From Serratia inhibens (lineage in GTDB: Bacteria > Pseudomonadota > Gammaproteobacteria > Enterobacterales > Enterobacteriaceae), in NCBI RefSeq assembly GCF_003591175.1, contig NZ_QYYG01000001.1, positions 1,426,001-1,490,000 of the forward strand: a stretch of 64,000 nucleotides of DNA, given 5' to 3'. The stretch's first letter is position 1. Every line of letters starts with the position of its first letter. Positions 9,275 through 16,447 of the stretch are shown here, in pieces. The translations under genes and the position numbers were made by a program. Below the pieces are notes generated by a model. The model worked only from the letters and a program-made list of their open reading frames with translations. It ran no database searches and was not told the origin of the DNA.

Positions 9275-10760
9275 CTACAGTTATGTTCGTTTTTCAAGCA
9301 AGCGACAAGAACTGGGCGACAGTCTGCGCAGGCAGACGGAAATGGCGGAAGAATACGCCATCAAAAATGGACTTAAACTCTCCAGCAAAAACTTCCAAGA
9401 CCTTGGTATCAGCGCCTTCCGGGAAGGTAAACGTGCATCTCTGGTTGATATGCTTGCCGCCATTGAAGAAGGCCAGATTACTGCTGGATCAACAATCATT
9501 ATCGAAGCATTAGACCGGCTTTCACGCCGTGGTATCGATGCAACGCTGGAAACGGTGAAAGAGATTCTACGCAAAGACGTTCAGGTAGTCAGCCTTTCCG
9601 ATGGTTTGCTGTTAACCAAAAACAGTCTGAATGATCTGCAAAGTGTCATTCGCATAGCGGTAGCAGCCGATCTGGCTCACAAAGAGTCAGAACGTAAAGC
9701 GATACGCCTGCGTGAAACCAAAGGACAACAACGGCAAGCAGCACTTAGCGGGAAACCTATCAATAAAATCCTGCCTTTTTGGCTACAGCGTACCGAAACC
9801 GGTTATGCCTTCAGCGATAAAGCAGGAGTCGCCAGGCAAATCGTTCAGCTCAAGCAAGAAGGAAAAGGCAGCAATATGATAGCAAAAGCGCTCAATAAGC
9901 TGGGTATTGCCGGAGTCCGGACGGCACAATGGAATCATGCCTCTATCACCAAAATGCTAAAAAATCCTGCGCTGTATGGTGCCTATCAGACGGGTGAAAC
10001 AACCAAAGACAGGGAACTGATCAAGCTAGAACTGGTTGAAGCGTACTACCCTGCCCTGATCAGCAAAGAAGAATGGCTATTGCTGCAATCAGACCAAAGC
10101 AAATCCAAACGAGGACGCCGCAGCGCTGATAACCCTTATAGTGGCCTATTACGCTGTGAATGCGGTGGTGCATTAGTAAAACGAAAGCACACCGTAAAAG
10201 AGAAACTGTACGTTTATCATGGCTGCTTAAATGCCAAGGATGGTCGTTGCACACAAAATATTTCAATCAAAGGATTAGATGGCGCGCTAACCACTATTCT
10301 TGGCCGGTTAGAGTTCAAGAAGAAACAGACGCTGGACCAATCCATTCATCAAGAAAGGCAACAACTTGAGGCTCGTATTAATGATCTGAACAGCAAATTG
10401 CAAGTTCTGGATGACATCCCTTTATCCGTCATTAAAAGCATCGGCACAATGGAATCCAGACTGAAAGAGATTACCGATCAGATAGCAAAGGACGAGCGTG
10501 AGCAACGTGGTATCGAAGCCGTTAAAAGTGAGAAGCTCTCCAGCATTACGGATGGTTTAGAACTTAACCTGTTGCTGAAACGCGTTTTAAAAAGCATCAC
10601 TGTTATCCGCTCAGGTAATGGCTGGGCGGTGAAAGTTCTCCACCTGTCTGGCCATAAGCAAAACTTCCTGATGGTTGATGGCAAGATCAAGTTCTTGAGC
10701 GATACCATTGCATTGCAAAATCTATTGGCTGGATTTCGCGAACCAACGGAGAATAGTTAG
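9249..10760 (+). CDS. Large serine recombinase (integrase)
   Basis: 503 residues in the large serine integrase layout. The N-terminal resolvase domain (about 8-150) has the catalytic Ser in YSYVRFSSKRQ and the later EALDRLSRRG motif. A recombinase domain follows (about 170-280), then a zinc ribbon with CECGG and CLNAKDGRC cysteines near 300-335, and a coiled-coil-like Leu/Lys-rich stretch (about 355-430). It probably integrates and excises this island. The gene starts inside the attachment core, with no strong ribosome site in the integrated form; its promoter may be supplied only in the excised circle (see 18501-18528). Confidence 0.9.
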   Translation: MPQRNNGIAYSYVRFSSKRQELGDSLRRQTEMAEEYAIKNGLKLSSKNFQDLGISAFREGKRASLVDMLAAIEEGQITAGSTIIIEALDRLSRRGIDATLETVKEILRKDVQVVSLSDGLLLTKNSLNDLQSVIRIAVAADLAHKESERKAIRLRETKGQQRQAALSGKPINKILPFWLQRTETGYAFSDKAGVARQIVQLKQEGKGSNMIAKALNKLGIAGVRTAQWNHASITKMLKNPALYGAYQTGETTKDRELIKLELVEAYYPALISKEEWLLLQSDQSKSKRGRRSADNPYSGLLRCECGGALVKRKHTVKEKLYVYHGCLNAKDGRCTQNISIKGLDGALTTILGRLEFKKKQTLDQSIHQERQQLEARINDLNSKLQVLDDIPLSVIKSIGTMESRLKEITDQIAKDEREQRGIEAVKSEKLSSITDGLELNLLLKRVLKSITVIRSGNGWAVKVLHLSGHKQNFLMVDGKIKFLSDTIALQNLLAGFREPTENS

Positions 10761-10780
10761 AATTATCATAACGTAATGTA

Positions 10781-10819
10781 CTCCTCCTGTAGGCTGGATA
10801 TAATTATTCGCAGGAGGAG
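10781..10819 (+). promoter_or_regulatory. Inverted repeat masking the ribosome site of the second recombinase
   Basis: CTCCTCCTG at 10781-10789 is the exact complement of CAGGAGGAG at 10811-10819, which includes the ribosome site of the next gene. TATAAT (10799-10804) lies between the arms. A transcript starting at this -10 would lack the first arm and expose the ribosome site, whereas read-through from the integrase would fold and hide it. The arms could instead be a recombinase binding site. Confidence 0.55.
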
Positions 10820-10822
10820 AAT

Positions 10823-11464
10823 ATGACCATTTTTGCCTATACCCGTGTATCAAAAGCCGAGAATGAAACCGGTACGACCGATAACCAAATCACCCTGATA
10901 GAGTCACAGCATAGAATTGACAGTGTTTTTTCAGATGTGAATATTTCAGGTTCGATGCCTTTTCAAAAACGACCTGAGGCACAGAAGCTTATCGAGAAAC
11001 TCAGCGCTGGTGATACCATCGTCATTGCCAAGTTGGATCGTGGTTTTCGCGATACTGCTGATTGTTTGAACACCGTGAAATGGCTCCAGCAAAAGAAAAT
11101 TACTCTCAAGATCCTTGATATCGCACTTGATGTGTCAACACCGATCGGCGAGATGATTCTAACCATCATGGCTTCTGTCGCCACATTTGAGCGTAAACGT
11201 ATCGCAGAACGCATCAAAGACGGATTTAGCAATGGCCGCCATAATGGTAAAGCTTACGGTTATAAGATTGAGGCAGTACGCCAAGGTATAGCGAAAAAAG
11301 CGTCAGCAAGGCACCAGGCGGCCATGGAACGCTACTTTATGATTACCAATCACCTTAAGGGTAAAATCGCTCAGGGAGCCTCTGAGGCTCAAATGCTCGC
11401 TCATCTAACCAAGATAGGCTTGCCAATCTCACGGACAACATTGCGTAAAGCCTTAAATCGCTGA
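10823..11464 (+). CDS. Small serine recombinase (resolvase/invertase type)
   Basis: 213 residues. The N-terminal catalytic domain has Ser in FAYTRVSKAE (about residue 10), the AKLDRGFRDTADCL region, and GEMILTIMASVATFERKRIAERI, the helix-E region typical of Hin/Pin/Tn3 resolvases. The C-terminal part (about 150-213) with LTKIGLPISRTTLRKAL is a likely helix-turn-helix. It may resolve multimers of the excised form or invert DNA. No inverted gix/hix-like pair was found nearby, so the target site is unknown. Confidence 0.88.
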   Translation: MTIFAYTRVSKAENETGTTDNQITLIESQHRIDSVFSDVNISGSMPFQKRPEAQKLIEKLSAGDTIVIAKLDRGFRDTADCLNTVKWLQQKKITLKILDIALDVSTPIGEMILTIMASVATFERKRIAERIKDGFSNGRHNGKAYGYKIEAVRQGIAKKASARHQAAMERYFMITNHLKGKIAQGASEAQMLAHLTKIGLPISRTTLRKALNR

Positions 11465-11743
11465 AGCGATTCCTATGCTGCGCATACATAACCTTATGAT
11501 ATACATAAACAAATAATTTAAACCTTGTGAATTTTAATCTTTTTTCGCACTTTCAAAGGAATCTCAAAAAGTGTGTTATTATCTTTATAATGCCTTTCCA
11601 ACTATTACATCCGCCAACATTATAATCTGATTAATAAAATTATTTTCTATCCTGTTATTCGCTTTAAAACAGCAATGTTATAATGAATCTAGGTTCTTAC
11701 CGTTACAACTAATACTACCTGCCAGCAAAGAAGATTTAAAAAC
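11465..11743. other. AT-rich non-coding stretch after the second recombinase
   Basis: No open frame of note on either strand. It contains several TATAAT-like hexamers and runs of A/T. Together with the repeats and hairpins up to 11938 it makes almost 480 bp without a supported gene in a compact island. Confidence 0.55.
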
Positions 11744-11744
11744 A

Positions 11745-11774
11745 TGTGGCTCGCCACTGCGTCGAAGACGCATA
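11745..11774. repeat. Double-hairpin direct repeat, copy 1
   Basis: A 30-base unit repeated at 11867-11896 with one difference. It contains two adjoining palindromes: GTGGCTCGCCAC, and TGCGTC with GACGCA around a 3-base loop (GAA here). The 5' GTGG plus short GC-rich hairpin resembles the layout of REP elements. A related transposase (RAYT) is not present in the window. Confidence 0.7.
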
Positions 11775-11830
11775 TCTATACTCTCTATATTTTAATTAAT
11801 ATTATTATAATGGCCAATATTACCTCTGTT

Positions 11831-11861
11831 ATATTACTCCTTACATTCCAAGGAGTAATAT
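11831..11861. other. Perfect 12-bp stem-loop between the two double-hairpin repeats
   Basis: ATATTACTCCTT and its exact reverse complement AAGGAGTAATAT enclose ACATTCC. The right arm holds a ribosome-site-like AAGGAG just before ATG at 11864, but the frame that follows (60 codons, beginning inside repeat copy 2) ends in the convergent gene and looks spurious. Confidence 0.65.
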
Positions 11862-11866
11862 AAATG

Positions 11867-11896
11867 TGTGGCTCGCCACTGCGTCGCAGACGCATA
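11867..11896. repeat. Double-hairpin direct repeat, copy 2
   Basis: The second copy of the unit at 11745-11774, with start points 122 bp apart. The single difference falls in the loop of the second hairpin (GCA instead of GAA), so both stems are kept. This suggests the structure, not just the sequence, is preserved. Confidence 0.7.
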
Positions 11897-11917
11897 GTCA
11901 CTTTTCATCGTAGTTTA

Positions 11918-11938
11918 AATGGCCTTGTAAAGGCCATT
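11918..11938. terminator. Probable terminator of the LprI-like gene
   Basis: AATGGCCTT and AAGGCCATT form a 9-bp stem with loop GTA, 6 bp beyond the stop of the leftward gene. Flanking T residues occur on both strands, so it may end transcripts from both sides. Confidence 0.65.
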
Positions 11939-11943
11939 CTTCC

Positions 11944-12663
11944 TTATCGATTAGCGGCGCTCAGCAAATCACAAATCATCCTCATTTCTCGAGTGTTTAC
12001 CTTACTCTCTATATTATCTACAGTTACATTCCATAATCCATTATAGAGATTTTTTCTCAGTCTGCTGAACTCACGACTTTTATTTTTCTTGGCAGAATCT
12101 TTCCTCCATGCATTCATTACATCTATCATCATAGCGTCAGTACATCGTATAACATAATTCGATTTATTCATCTCTTGGTATCTAGTAGAGTACTCCATGC
12201 CATCGACAGATATAAATTCATTTTCAAAATCTGATAACTGTAATTTATCTGATTTATCCTTTTCTTTGGCTACTGATTGGCGTGCCTCTACGGGCCTTGA
12301 TGCATCTACTAATTTACCTTCAGAATCATACTTGTCAGTTTTTGCGGCATATGTAGATAAAAACTGAATATGCTCTGCATATAGTGCATTCAACTCATCT
12401 GTAGAGTGTGCATTATTTCTTTTGTTTTTGATCCAATCTAACTGGATCACTTTGAGTTTATCGTCCTTTTTACTGTTATACAAATTGGACATTGCAGAAT
12501 CAAGATCGCTTAGCGCCCTATGATTGCAAATCATCTTTTCTACGGCGGTAGACGCTTTTGAACAATCGAACCCAGCCGCACTTACATCAATAGATACGAC
12601 CAGGATAGCTAAACAACAGATTCTCTTTATGCAAGACATAAATTTCTTTTTTAATATATTCAT
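11944..12663 (-). CDS. Secreted protein with LprI-like (DUF1311) N-terminal domain
   Basis: About 239 residues from MNILKKKFMSCIKR; MSCIKR at 12639 and longer starts are possible, none with a strong ribosome site. A signal peptide ends near DVSAAG. The mature start FDCSKASTAVEKMICNHRAL is the DUF1311 motif with paired cysteines, followed by LDSAMSNLY and QLDWIKNKRN. Family members include mycobacterial LprI, reported as a lysozyme inhibitor. A second domain of about 100 residues (to CDLLSAANR) is not recognised. A periplasmic or surface role is inferred. Confidence 0.75.
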   Translation of the reverse strand: MNILKKKFMSCIKRICCLAILVVSIDVSAAGFDCSKASTAVEKMICNHRALSDLDSAMSNLYNSKKDDKLKVIQLDWIKNKRNNAHSTDELNALYAEHIQFLSTYAAKTDKYDSEGKLVDASRPVEARQSVAKEKDKSDKLQLSDFENEFISVDGMEYSTRYQEMNKSNYVIRCTDAMMIDVMNAWRKDSAKKNKSREFSRLRKNLYNGLWNVTVDNIESKVNTREMRMICDLLSAANR

Positions 12664-12721
12664 TCTATTTGCCATAAAAATTAACATATGATTACTATTC
12701 GTTAAATGGTGCACTTATAAA

Positions 12722-12958
12722 CTACACGCCGTAGCGAATGTAATAACCAAGCAATATGTTGTGGCCGATGCTCAGTTTGCCTATTTGAATATTCCCAAAT
12801 AAAAAATATGAAAAAATTGCCAACGCGAATAGAAGCCCCAAAATAGCAAAAAAATCTTTCAGTAGTGGGATTGGACCGTTAGAGGACAGAGTTGTTCGTT
12901 CTTGACCTTTCCAAGGATCTACTTGTTCTGATGCAGTCTCTTTTTCATGATTGTTCAT
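12722..12958 (-). CDS. Small single-pass membrane protein, 78 aa
   Basis: A hydrophilic N-terminus (MNNHEKETASEQVDPWKGQER) precedes one clear membrane span, about residues 33-55 (LLKDFFAILGLLFALAIFSY), then a short tail. The start has a GGTGA ribosome site. It lies between two secreted-protein genes on the same strand and may share their transcript. No family recognised. Confidence 0.6.
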   Translation of the reverse strand: MNNHEKETASEQVDPWKGQERTTLSSNGPIPLLKDFFAILGLLFALAIFSYFLFGNIQIGKLSIGHNILLGYYIRYGV

Positions 12959-12993
12959 TTTTCACCATTTTGAATACAAATATTTAACAACTT

Positions 12994-13014
12994 GTCCACC
13001 GAGTAACTGGTGGT
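12994..13014. other. Stem-loop between secreted-protein gene and small membrane gene
   Basis: ACCGAGTA and TACTCGGT pair exactly over the short sequence ACTGGTGG or similar. There is no T-run, so it is more likely an intercistronic mRNA structure than a terminator. Boundaries are approximate by a few bases. Confidence 0.45.
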
Positions 13015-13032
13015 ACTCGGTAGACATCCCTG

Positions 13033-13521
13033 TCATTTAATAGAAATAGTGCCGTCTTTAACTAAGTCTCTCCATTGCATCCGACTTATGCTTCCTGCGA
13101 CTGGCTTATAGGTTTGTTGACTACTTCCGTCTGAAACACGGAAGAAGACATCTGCACAGTCAAGGAAAAGAGTTTTCAGCTCGAGGTTTCCTGCAGTTTT
13201 CAGCGTTAGTTTCGGTAGCCCTGTCCCATACTCTAAAGAACCTTTCATTTCTTTCCTGCAACCAGAAATTTCCACATTGTTCGGCGTATCCTCACTCGAA
13301 AATCTGGTGAGTCTATCGCTACGAAGAGCGCGGAATGCCATTGAGAACTGATCTGTATTGTTGTTGTAGAAGAGAGCCATTTCGTATGGGGCAGCTTTGC
13401 TCCATTCACTCTGCTTATAAGGGTTTGTATACTCGTCGGGATACTTGAAAGGGTCTGCCGGCGCCCATGCCAAGACTGTTGCTGGGAATGCCACTAAAAG
13501 TGGCAACATACATTTCTTCAT
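13033..13521 (-). CDS. Secreted hypothetical protein under a possible C-protein-controlled promoter
   Basis: 162 residues from the second of two close ATGs. GGAG lies 9 bases before the second ATG but only 3 before the first (13527). A signal peptide (MKKCMLPLLVAFPATVLA) gives a mature start at WAPADPFKYPDEY. Two cysteines (SGCRKE and FLDCAD) could form a disulfide. No family recognised. The gene is divergent from the C gene and has its own promoter (13557-13585) with a C box just upstream of the -35. Confidence 0.7.
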   Translation of the reverse strand: MKKCMLPLLVAFPATVLAWAPADPFKYPDEYTNPYKQSEWSKAAPYEMALFYNNNTDQFSMAFRALRSDRLTRFSSEDTPNNVEISGCRKEMKGSLEYGTGLPKLTLKTAGNLELKTLFLDCADVFFRVSDGSSQQTYKPVAGSISRMQWRDLVKDGTISIK

Positions 13522-13556
13522 TATCATTCGCTCCTATCAATTACTAACAGCATGAA

Positions 13557-13585
13557 TATTAACAAAAAGAGTATTTTTCGTACAA
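13557..13585 (-). promoter_or_regulatory. Promoter of the secreted-protein gene
   Basis: Leftward -35 TTGTAC (13580-13585) and -10 TTAATA (13557-13562) with a 17-bp spacer, 36 bp before the chosen start. The C box at 13595-13605 lies about 9 bp upstream of the -35, a spacing that would suit activation. Confidence 0.6.
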
Positions 13586-13594
13586 CTCATTGAT

Positions 13595-13605
13595 GACTAT
13601 AAGTC
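13595..13605. promoter_or_regulatory. C box, leftward-facing copy
   Basis: GACTATAAGTC, a palindromic C-protein half-operator. With flanks it reads AATGTGACTTATAGTC on the minus strand, the same 16-base word as the copy at 13622-13637 apart from one base. The two therefore form a mirrored pair separated by about 11 bp. Confidence 0.7.
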
Positions 13606-13626
13606 ACATTAACACAAACGAAATGT

Positions 13627-13641
13627 GACTCATAGTCCGTG
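13627..13641 (+). promoter_or_regulatory. C box and CGTG element ahead of the C gene
   Basis: ATGTGACTCATAGTC followed by CGTG. This nearly matches, from memory, the left operator of C.Esp1396I (ATGTGACTTATAGTCCGTG), where C protein first activates and then represses its own gene. A weaker second half may be GTCTGATAAGC at 13643. The C gene ATG is 34 bp further on, and the transcript may have almost no leader. Confidence 0.78.
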
Positions 13642-13674
13642 GTCTGATAAGCAACAAAACATGATGCTTGTTAG

Positions 13675-13890
13675 ATGAAAAATGAACTTCAAGTCAAATT
13701 TGGCCAACGTGTTCGAGAGTTACGCAAAGAGCGTGGCTGGTCACAGGAAGAGTTCGCTGATAAGTGCGGGCTAGACCGCACCTATGTCAGTGGGATAGAG
13801 CGTGGGGTAAGGAACCCTACCTTAGAGGTGATTGGTGCCATTGCAATCGGATTAAAAATACCAGTGAGAAATATATTTCTAGAATTTTAA
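13675..13890 (+). CDS. Controller (C) protein of a restriction-modification system, HTH XRE family
   Basis: 71 residues that are almost entirely one helix-turn-helix domain: FGQRVRELRKERGWSQEEFADKCGLDRTYVSGIERGVRNP. The size, the RGVRNPTLEVI segment and the C boxes upstream mark it as a C protein, a dimer that times endonuclease expression after entry into a new host. Unusually it is followed by a terminator and not cotranscribed with the endonuclease; its targets here seem to be its own promoter and the divergent secreted-protein promoter. Confidence 0.88.
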   Translation: MKNELQVKFGQRVRELRKERGWSQEEFADKCGLDRTYVSGIERGVRNPTLEVIGAIAIGLKIPVRNIFLEF

Positions 13891-13979
13891 TAAACTTAAT
13901 TAAAACATCAGAATAACAAAATAATTTAGAAAAATTTAAATTAGTTCCTTGGGGAGAATCAACATTAACGCAATAATTT

Positions 13980-14016
13980 TTATAAAAAAAACACCACTAC
14001 CGAGTGGTTTTTTTTC
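13980..14016. terminator. Terminator after the C gene
   Basis: ACCACT (13993-13998) and AGTGGT (14003-14008) with loop ACCG, flanked by A-run and T-run, form a bidirectional intrinsic terminator. It separates the C gene from the methyltransferase. Confidence 0.8.
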
Positions 14017-14087
14017 AAATAGTCTATTCAATCGTGAAATTAAACCTCCTAGAAAGTGAGCAAACATATTTGTCACATCCTTTTTAA

Positions 14088-14117
14088 CTGTACATATAAA
14101 CAGCATTGAGTTATAAT
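14088..14117 (+). promoter_or_regulatory. Methyltransferase promoter overlapped by a LexA-like (SOS) box
   Basis: -10 TATAAT (14112-14117) and -35 TGTACA (14089-14094) with a 17-bp spacer. The word CTGTACATATAAACAG (14088-14103) fits the LexA consensus CTG-N10-CAG; over 20 bases it matches TACTGTATATATATACAGTA at 16. LexA bound here would cover the -35. Binding is a prediction only. Confidence 0.55.
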
Positions 14118-14145
14118 AAAGGAAACAGTTAAGCAAGAGGTCAAA

Positions 14146-15492
14146 ATGGCAACTGGTGTTTCTAAAAACGAAAAAAGCTCAAAAGATTCACTTTTAGCTG
14201 GTTCTGTTAAAAGTGAAATTTTTGAATTACCAGAAAACAATGAAGTAATATCCATTAACTATAAAAACAAAATAACTAAAGAGCAACTATTAAAAAAGCA
14301 AGCGCTAGATTTTGTTCACCTTGACAACGTTCAAAGTGCTGTAGAAATTAAAAACATCCCTGAAAATACCATTTTGCTTGCCGATAATTTTTTTGGACTA
14401 AAAAAACTAATCACCAATTATGAGAATAGCGTAAAACTTATTTATTTAGATCCGCCATACGGAACCGGGTTTGACTTTCAAAGCCGTGAACTAAAACATG
14501 CATATAAAGATGTAATGGGATTAGCTCCGTGGTTAGAATTTATGCGGAGAAGATTAATACTGATGAGAGAGCTTCTTACTGACGATGGCAGTATTTATGT
14601 TCACATTGGGCATCAAATGCTATTCCATCTCAAGTTAGTCATGGACGAAGTCTTCGGCCAAGATAACTTTAGGAACATGATAGTTAGAAAGAAATGTAGT
14701 TCAAAAAACTATACTAAAAAACAGTATCCAAATATCAATGACTATATTCTTTTTTACGGCAAGAGCAAAAACACCCATTTTAAAAATCCAGGAATGCCTG
14801 CCGATAAAGAATGGATGTCAAAAGAATATAATAAAAAAGATGATAAAGGATCCTTTAAACTGGTACCTATTCATGCTCCAGGAGTAAGGAATGGGGAGAC
14901 AGGAATGCCATGGAAAGGAATGTTACCTCCAGCAGGTAAACATTGGCAAATGCTTCCTTCTAAATTAGATATTCTTGATTCTAAAGGAGAAATTCATTGG
15001 TCTAAAAATGGAAATCCAAGAAGAAAAGTATATCTTCCTGAAGATAAAAAATTACCACTTACTGATTATTGGGACCAGTTCAGAGATGCACACCACCAAA
15101 GTATCCCAATTACAGGTTATCCCACAGAAAAAAACTTCGACATGCTTAAAAAGATCATTGAGGCAAGTACTAACGAAGGAGATCTTGTATTAGATCCTTT
15201 CAGTGGTTCAGGTACAACTATACATGCTGCGCACGAATTAAAACGTCAATGGATTGGTATAGATCAATCGTTTTTAGCCATTGAGACATCAATTAAAAGA
15301 TTACAAAATGGTTTAAACCCAATGGGTGACTTTGTAAATAAGAAAATCGAACAACCTTCTTTATTTTCTGATCATAACAGTGAAGAATGTTTGTCAAAAA
15401 GACCTTATATTAACTACAATTTGATTGTCGATAAGGATGTATACGACCATCACAAGGACGAAATAGAATATCTATTTTCACTAAAGAAATAA
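14146..15492 (+). CDS. Beta-class site-specific DNA methyltransferase (probably N6-adenine)
   Basis: 448 residues. Catalytic motif IV LIYLDPPYGTGFDF is near residue 100, and the SAM-binding motif I LDPFSGSGTTIHAAHELKRQ near 348. This order (IV before I) defines the beta class shared by many type II enzymes and type III Mod subunits. DPPY favours N6-adenine over N4-cytosine. The start has a GAGG ribosome site. It protects host DNA against the convergent endonuclease. Recognition sequence unknown. Confidence 0.9.
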   Translation: MATGVSKNEKSSKDSLLAGSVKSEIFELPENNEVISINYKNKITKEQLLKKQALDFVHLDNVQSAVEIKNIPENTILLADNFFGLKKLITNYENSVKLIYLDPPYGTGFDFQSRELKHAYKDVMGLAPWLEFMRRRLILMRELLTDDGSIYVHIGHQMLFHLKLVMDEVFGQDNFRNMIVRKKCSSKNYTKKQYPNINDYILFYGKSKNTHFKNPGMPADKEWMSKEYNKKDDKGSFKLVPIHAPGVRNGETGMPWKGMLPPAGKHWQMLPSKLDILDSKGEIHWSKNGNPRRKVYLPEDKKLPLTDYWDQFRDAHHQSIPITGYPTEKNFDMLKKIIEASTNEGDLVLDPFSGSGTTIHAAHELKRQWIGIDQSFLAIETSIKRLQNGLNPMGDFVNKKIEQPSLFSDHNSEECLSKRPYINYNLIVDKDVYDHHKDEIEYLFSLKK

Positions 15493-15501
15493 AGGGATAC
15501 C

Positions 15502-15539
15502 ATTAAAGCCACATGTGATTAATTTAATGTGGCTTTAAT
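15502..15539. terminator. Bidirectional terminator between methyltransferase and endonuclease
   Basis: ATTAAAGCCACAT and ATGTGGCTTTAAT form a perfect 13-bp stem with a 12-base loop and A/T-rich flanks, placed between two convergent genes 10 and 15 bp away. Confidence 0.9.
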
Positions 15540-15553
15540 TAATAATTAGGATA

Positions 15554-16447
15554 TTATGAACGTAACCACTCTTCAGTAATCCTTACATCTGCTGTTTTTA
15601 ATGTACTAGCCCTTACATTTCCGCTCCAAGAACCATCCAATAGACATGCTTCATGCCAAGTATCTCTATGGGTCAGTCCAGGCCCATCAGATAAAAATAT
15701 AATTTTGAAGTTTTTATTTGTCAACGCATTATAATTCATTGCCTTATGGACTTTATCACTATTGCCACCAGTCCTATCGTCAGACTGAGAACCTCCCCTA
15801 GTGCTATCATAACGAGCGAATCCTATTGCTTTAACTTCTTGCGTAAAAATATCACGAATAATAAAATCGCAGGGGTACGACCCCGTAAAATCAGGAAACA
15901 CAGAACTTAACTCAATATCTCTACCAGCACCGCGGGGACCTTCGATGCAAAACTTATCTTTAAAATTACTTTCAAACCAGTCAAAAAATAAATCTGAAAG
16001 TATATAGCCTTGCTGGCCTCGATCATCATACTCACCTAAAAGCATGGATAACGCATATACTTCAGATTGACTAATATTTAAAAACTGTTCTCTTAACTGA
16101 TCAATATCTTTAAACAAATAACCATAAGAAGAAACCAAACTGGCAGTGCTGACCTTTGTGATTTTTTTAGTTGCCTCAGTATCTAATACAGTACACACAC
16201 ACCGTCTAAATATTTTGAGCAGTGACATTCTTGATACAGCATCAAACCTACCCTGCCGCCTGATTTCCTCTAATAAAGTAAAGCTTGAGCAATTACTTTT
16301 TACTAATTCACAAAAAGTATTAATAGCTGGGGAATAGGTCTCTACACGTTGTTCTAAAAACTCAGGAAAAGTTCTGGAATTGGGTATTGCCGTAATTACG
16401 TCATGAGGGTTGGGTATTTTATAAAAAAACGAATTTTCATTGTACAT
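15554..16447 (-). CDS. Probable type II restriction endonuclease
   Basis: 297 residues, no membrane segment. A PD-(D/E)XK-like core is visible: PCDFIIRD, then EVKAIGFARY about 12 residues later (catalytic D, E, K), followed by RGGSQSDDRTGGNSDKV. Convergence with a methyltransferase and nearness to a C gene support the call; I cannot name a subtype. The ATG overlaps the stop of the upstream TetR-type gene (TAATG), so translation is coupled. The separate strand means it does not share a promoter with C, unlike most C-controlled systems. Confidence 0.75.
   Translation of the reverse strand: MYNENSFFYKIPNPHDVITAIPNSRTFPEFLEQRVETYSPAINTFCELVKSNCSSFTLLEEIRRQGRFDAVSRMSLLKIFRRCVCTVLDTEATKKITKVSTASLVSSYGYLFKDIDQLREQFLNISQSEVYALSMLLGEYDDRGQQGYILSDLFFDWFESNFKDKFCIEGPRGAGRDIELSSVFPDFTGSYPCDFIIRDIFTQEVKAIGFARYDSTRGGSQSDDRTGGNSDKVHKAMNYNALTNKNFKIIFLSDGPGLTHRDTWHEACLLDGSWSGNVRASTLKTADVRITEEWLRS

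Noticed and set aside
11465-11943. Retron or CRISPR-like array
   Set aside because: Just two copies of a repeat with a 92-bp spacing, no reverse transcriptase or cas gene in the island.
11864-12046. 60-codon plus-strand frame starting within the double-hairpin repeat
   Set aside because: Runs into the convergent LprI-like gene and its first codons are just the repeat sequence; no family features.
13936-14136. 66-codon leftward frame between C gene and methyltransferase
   Set aside because: Passes through the terminator stem and over the promoter, TTG start without ribosome site.
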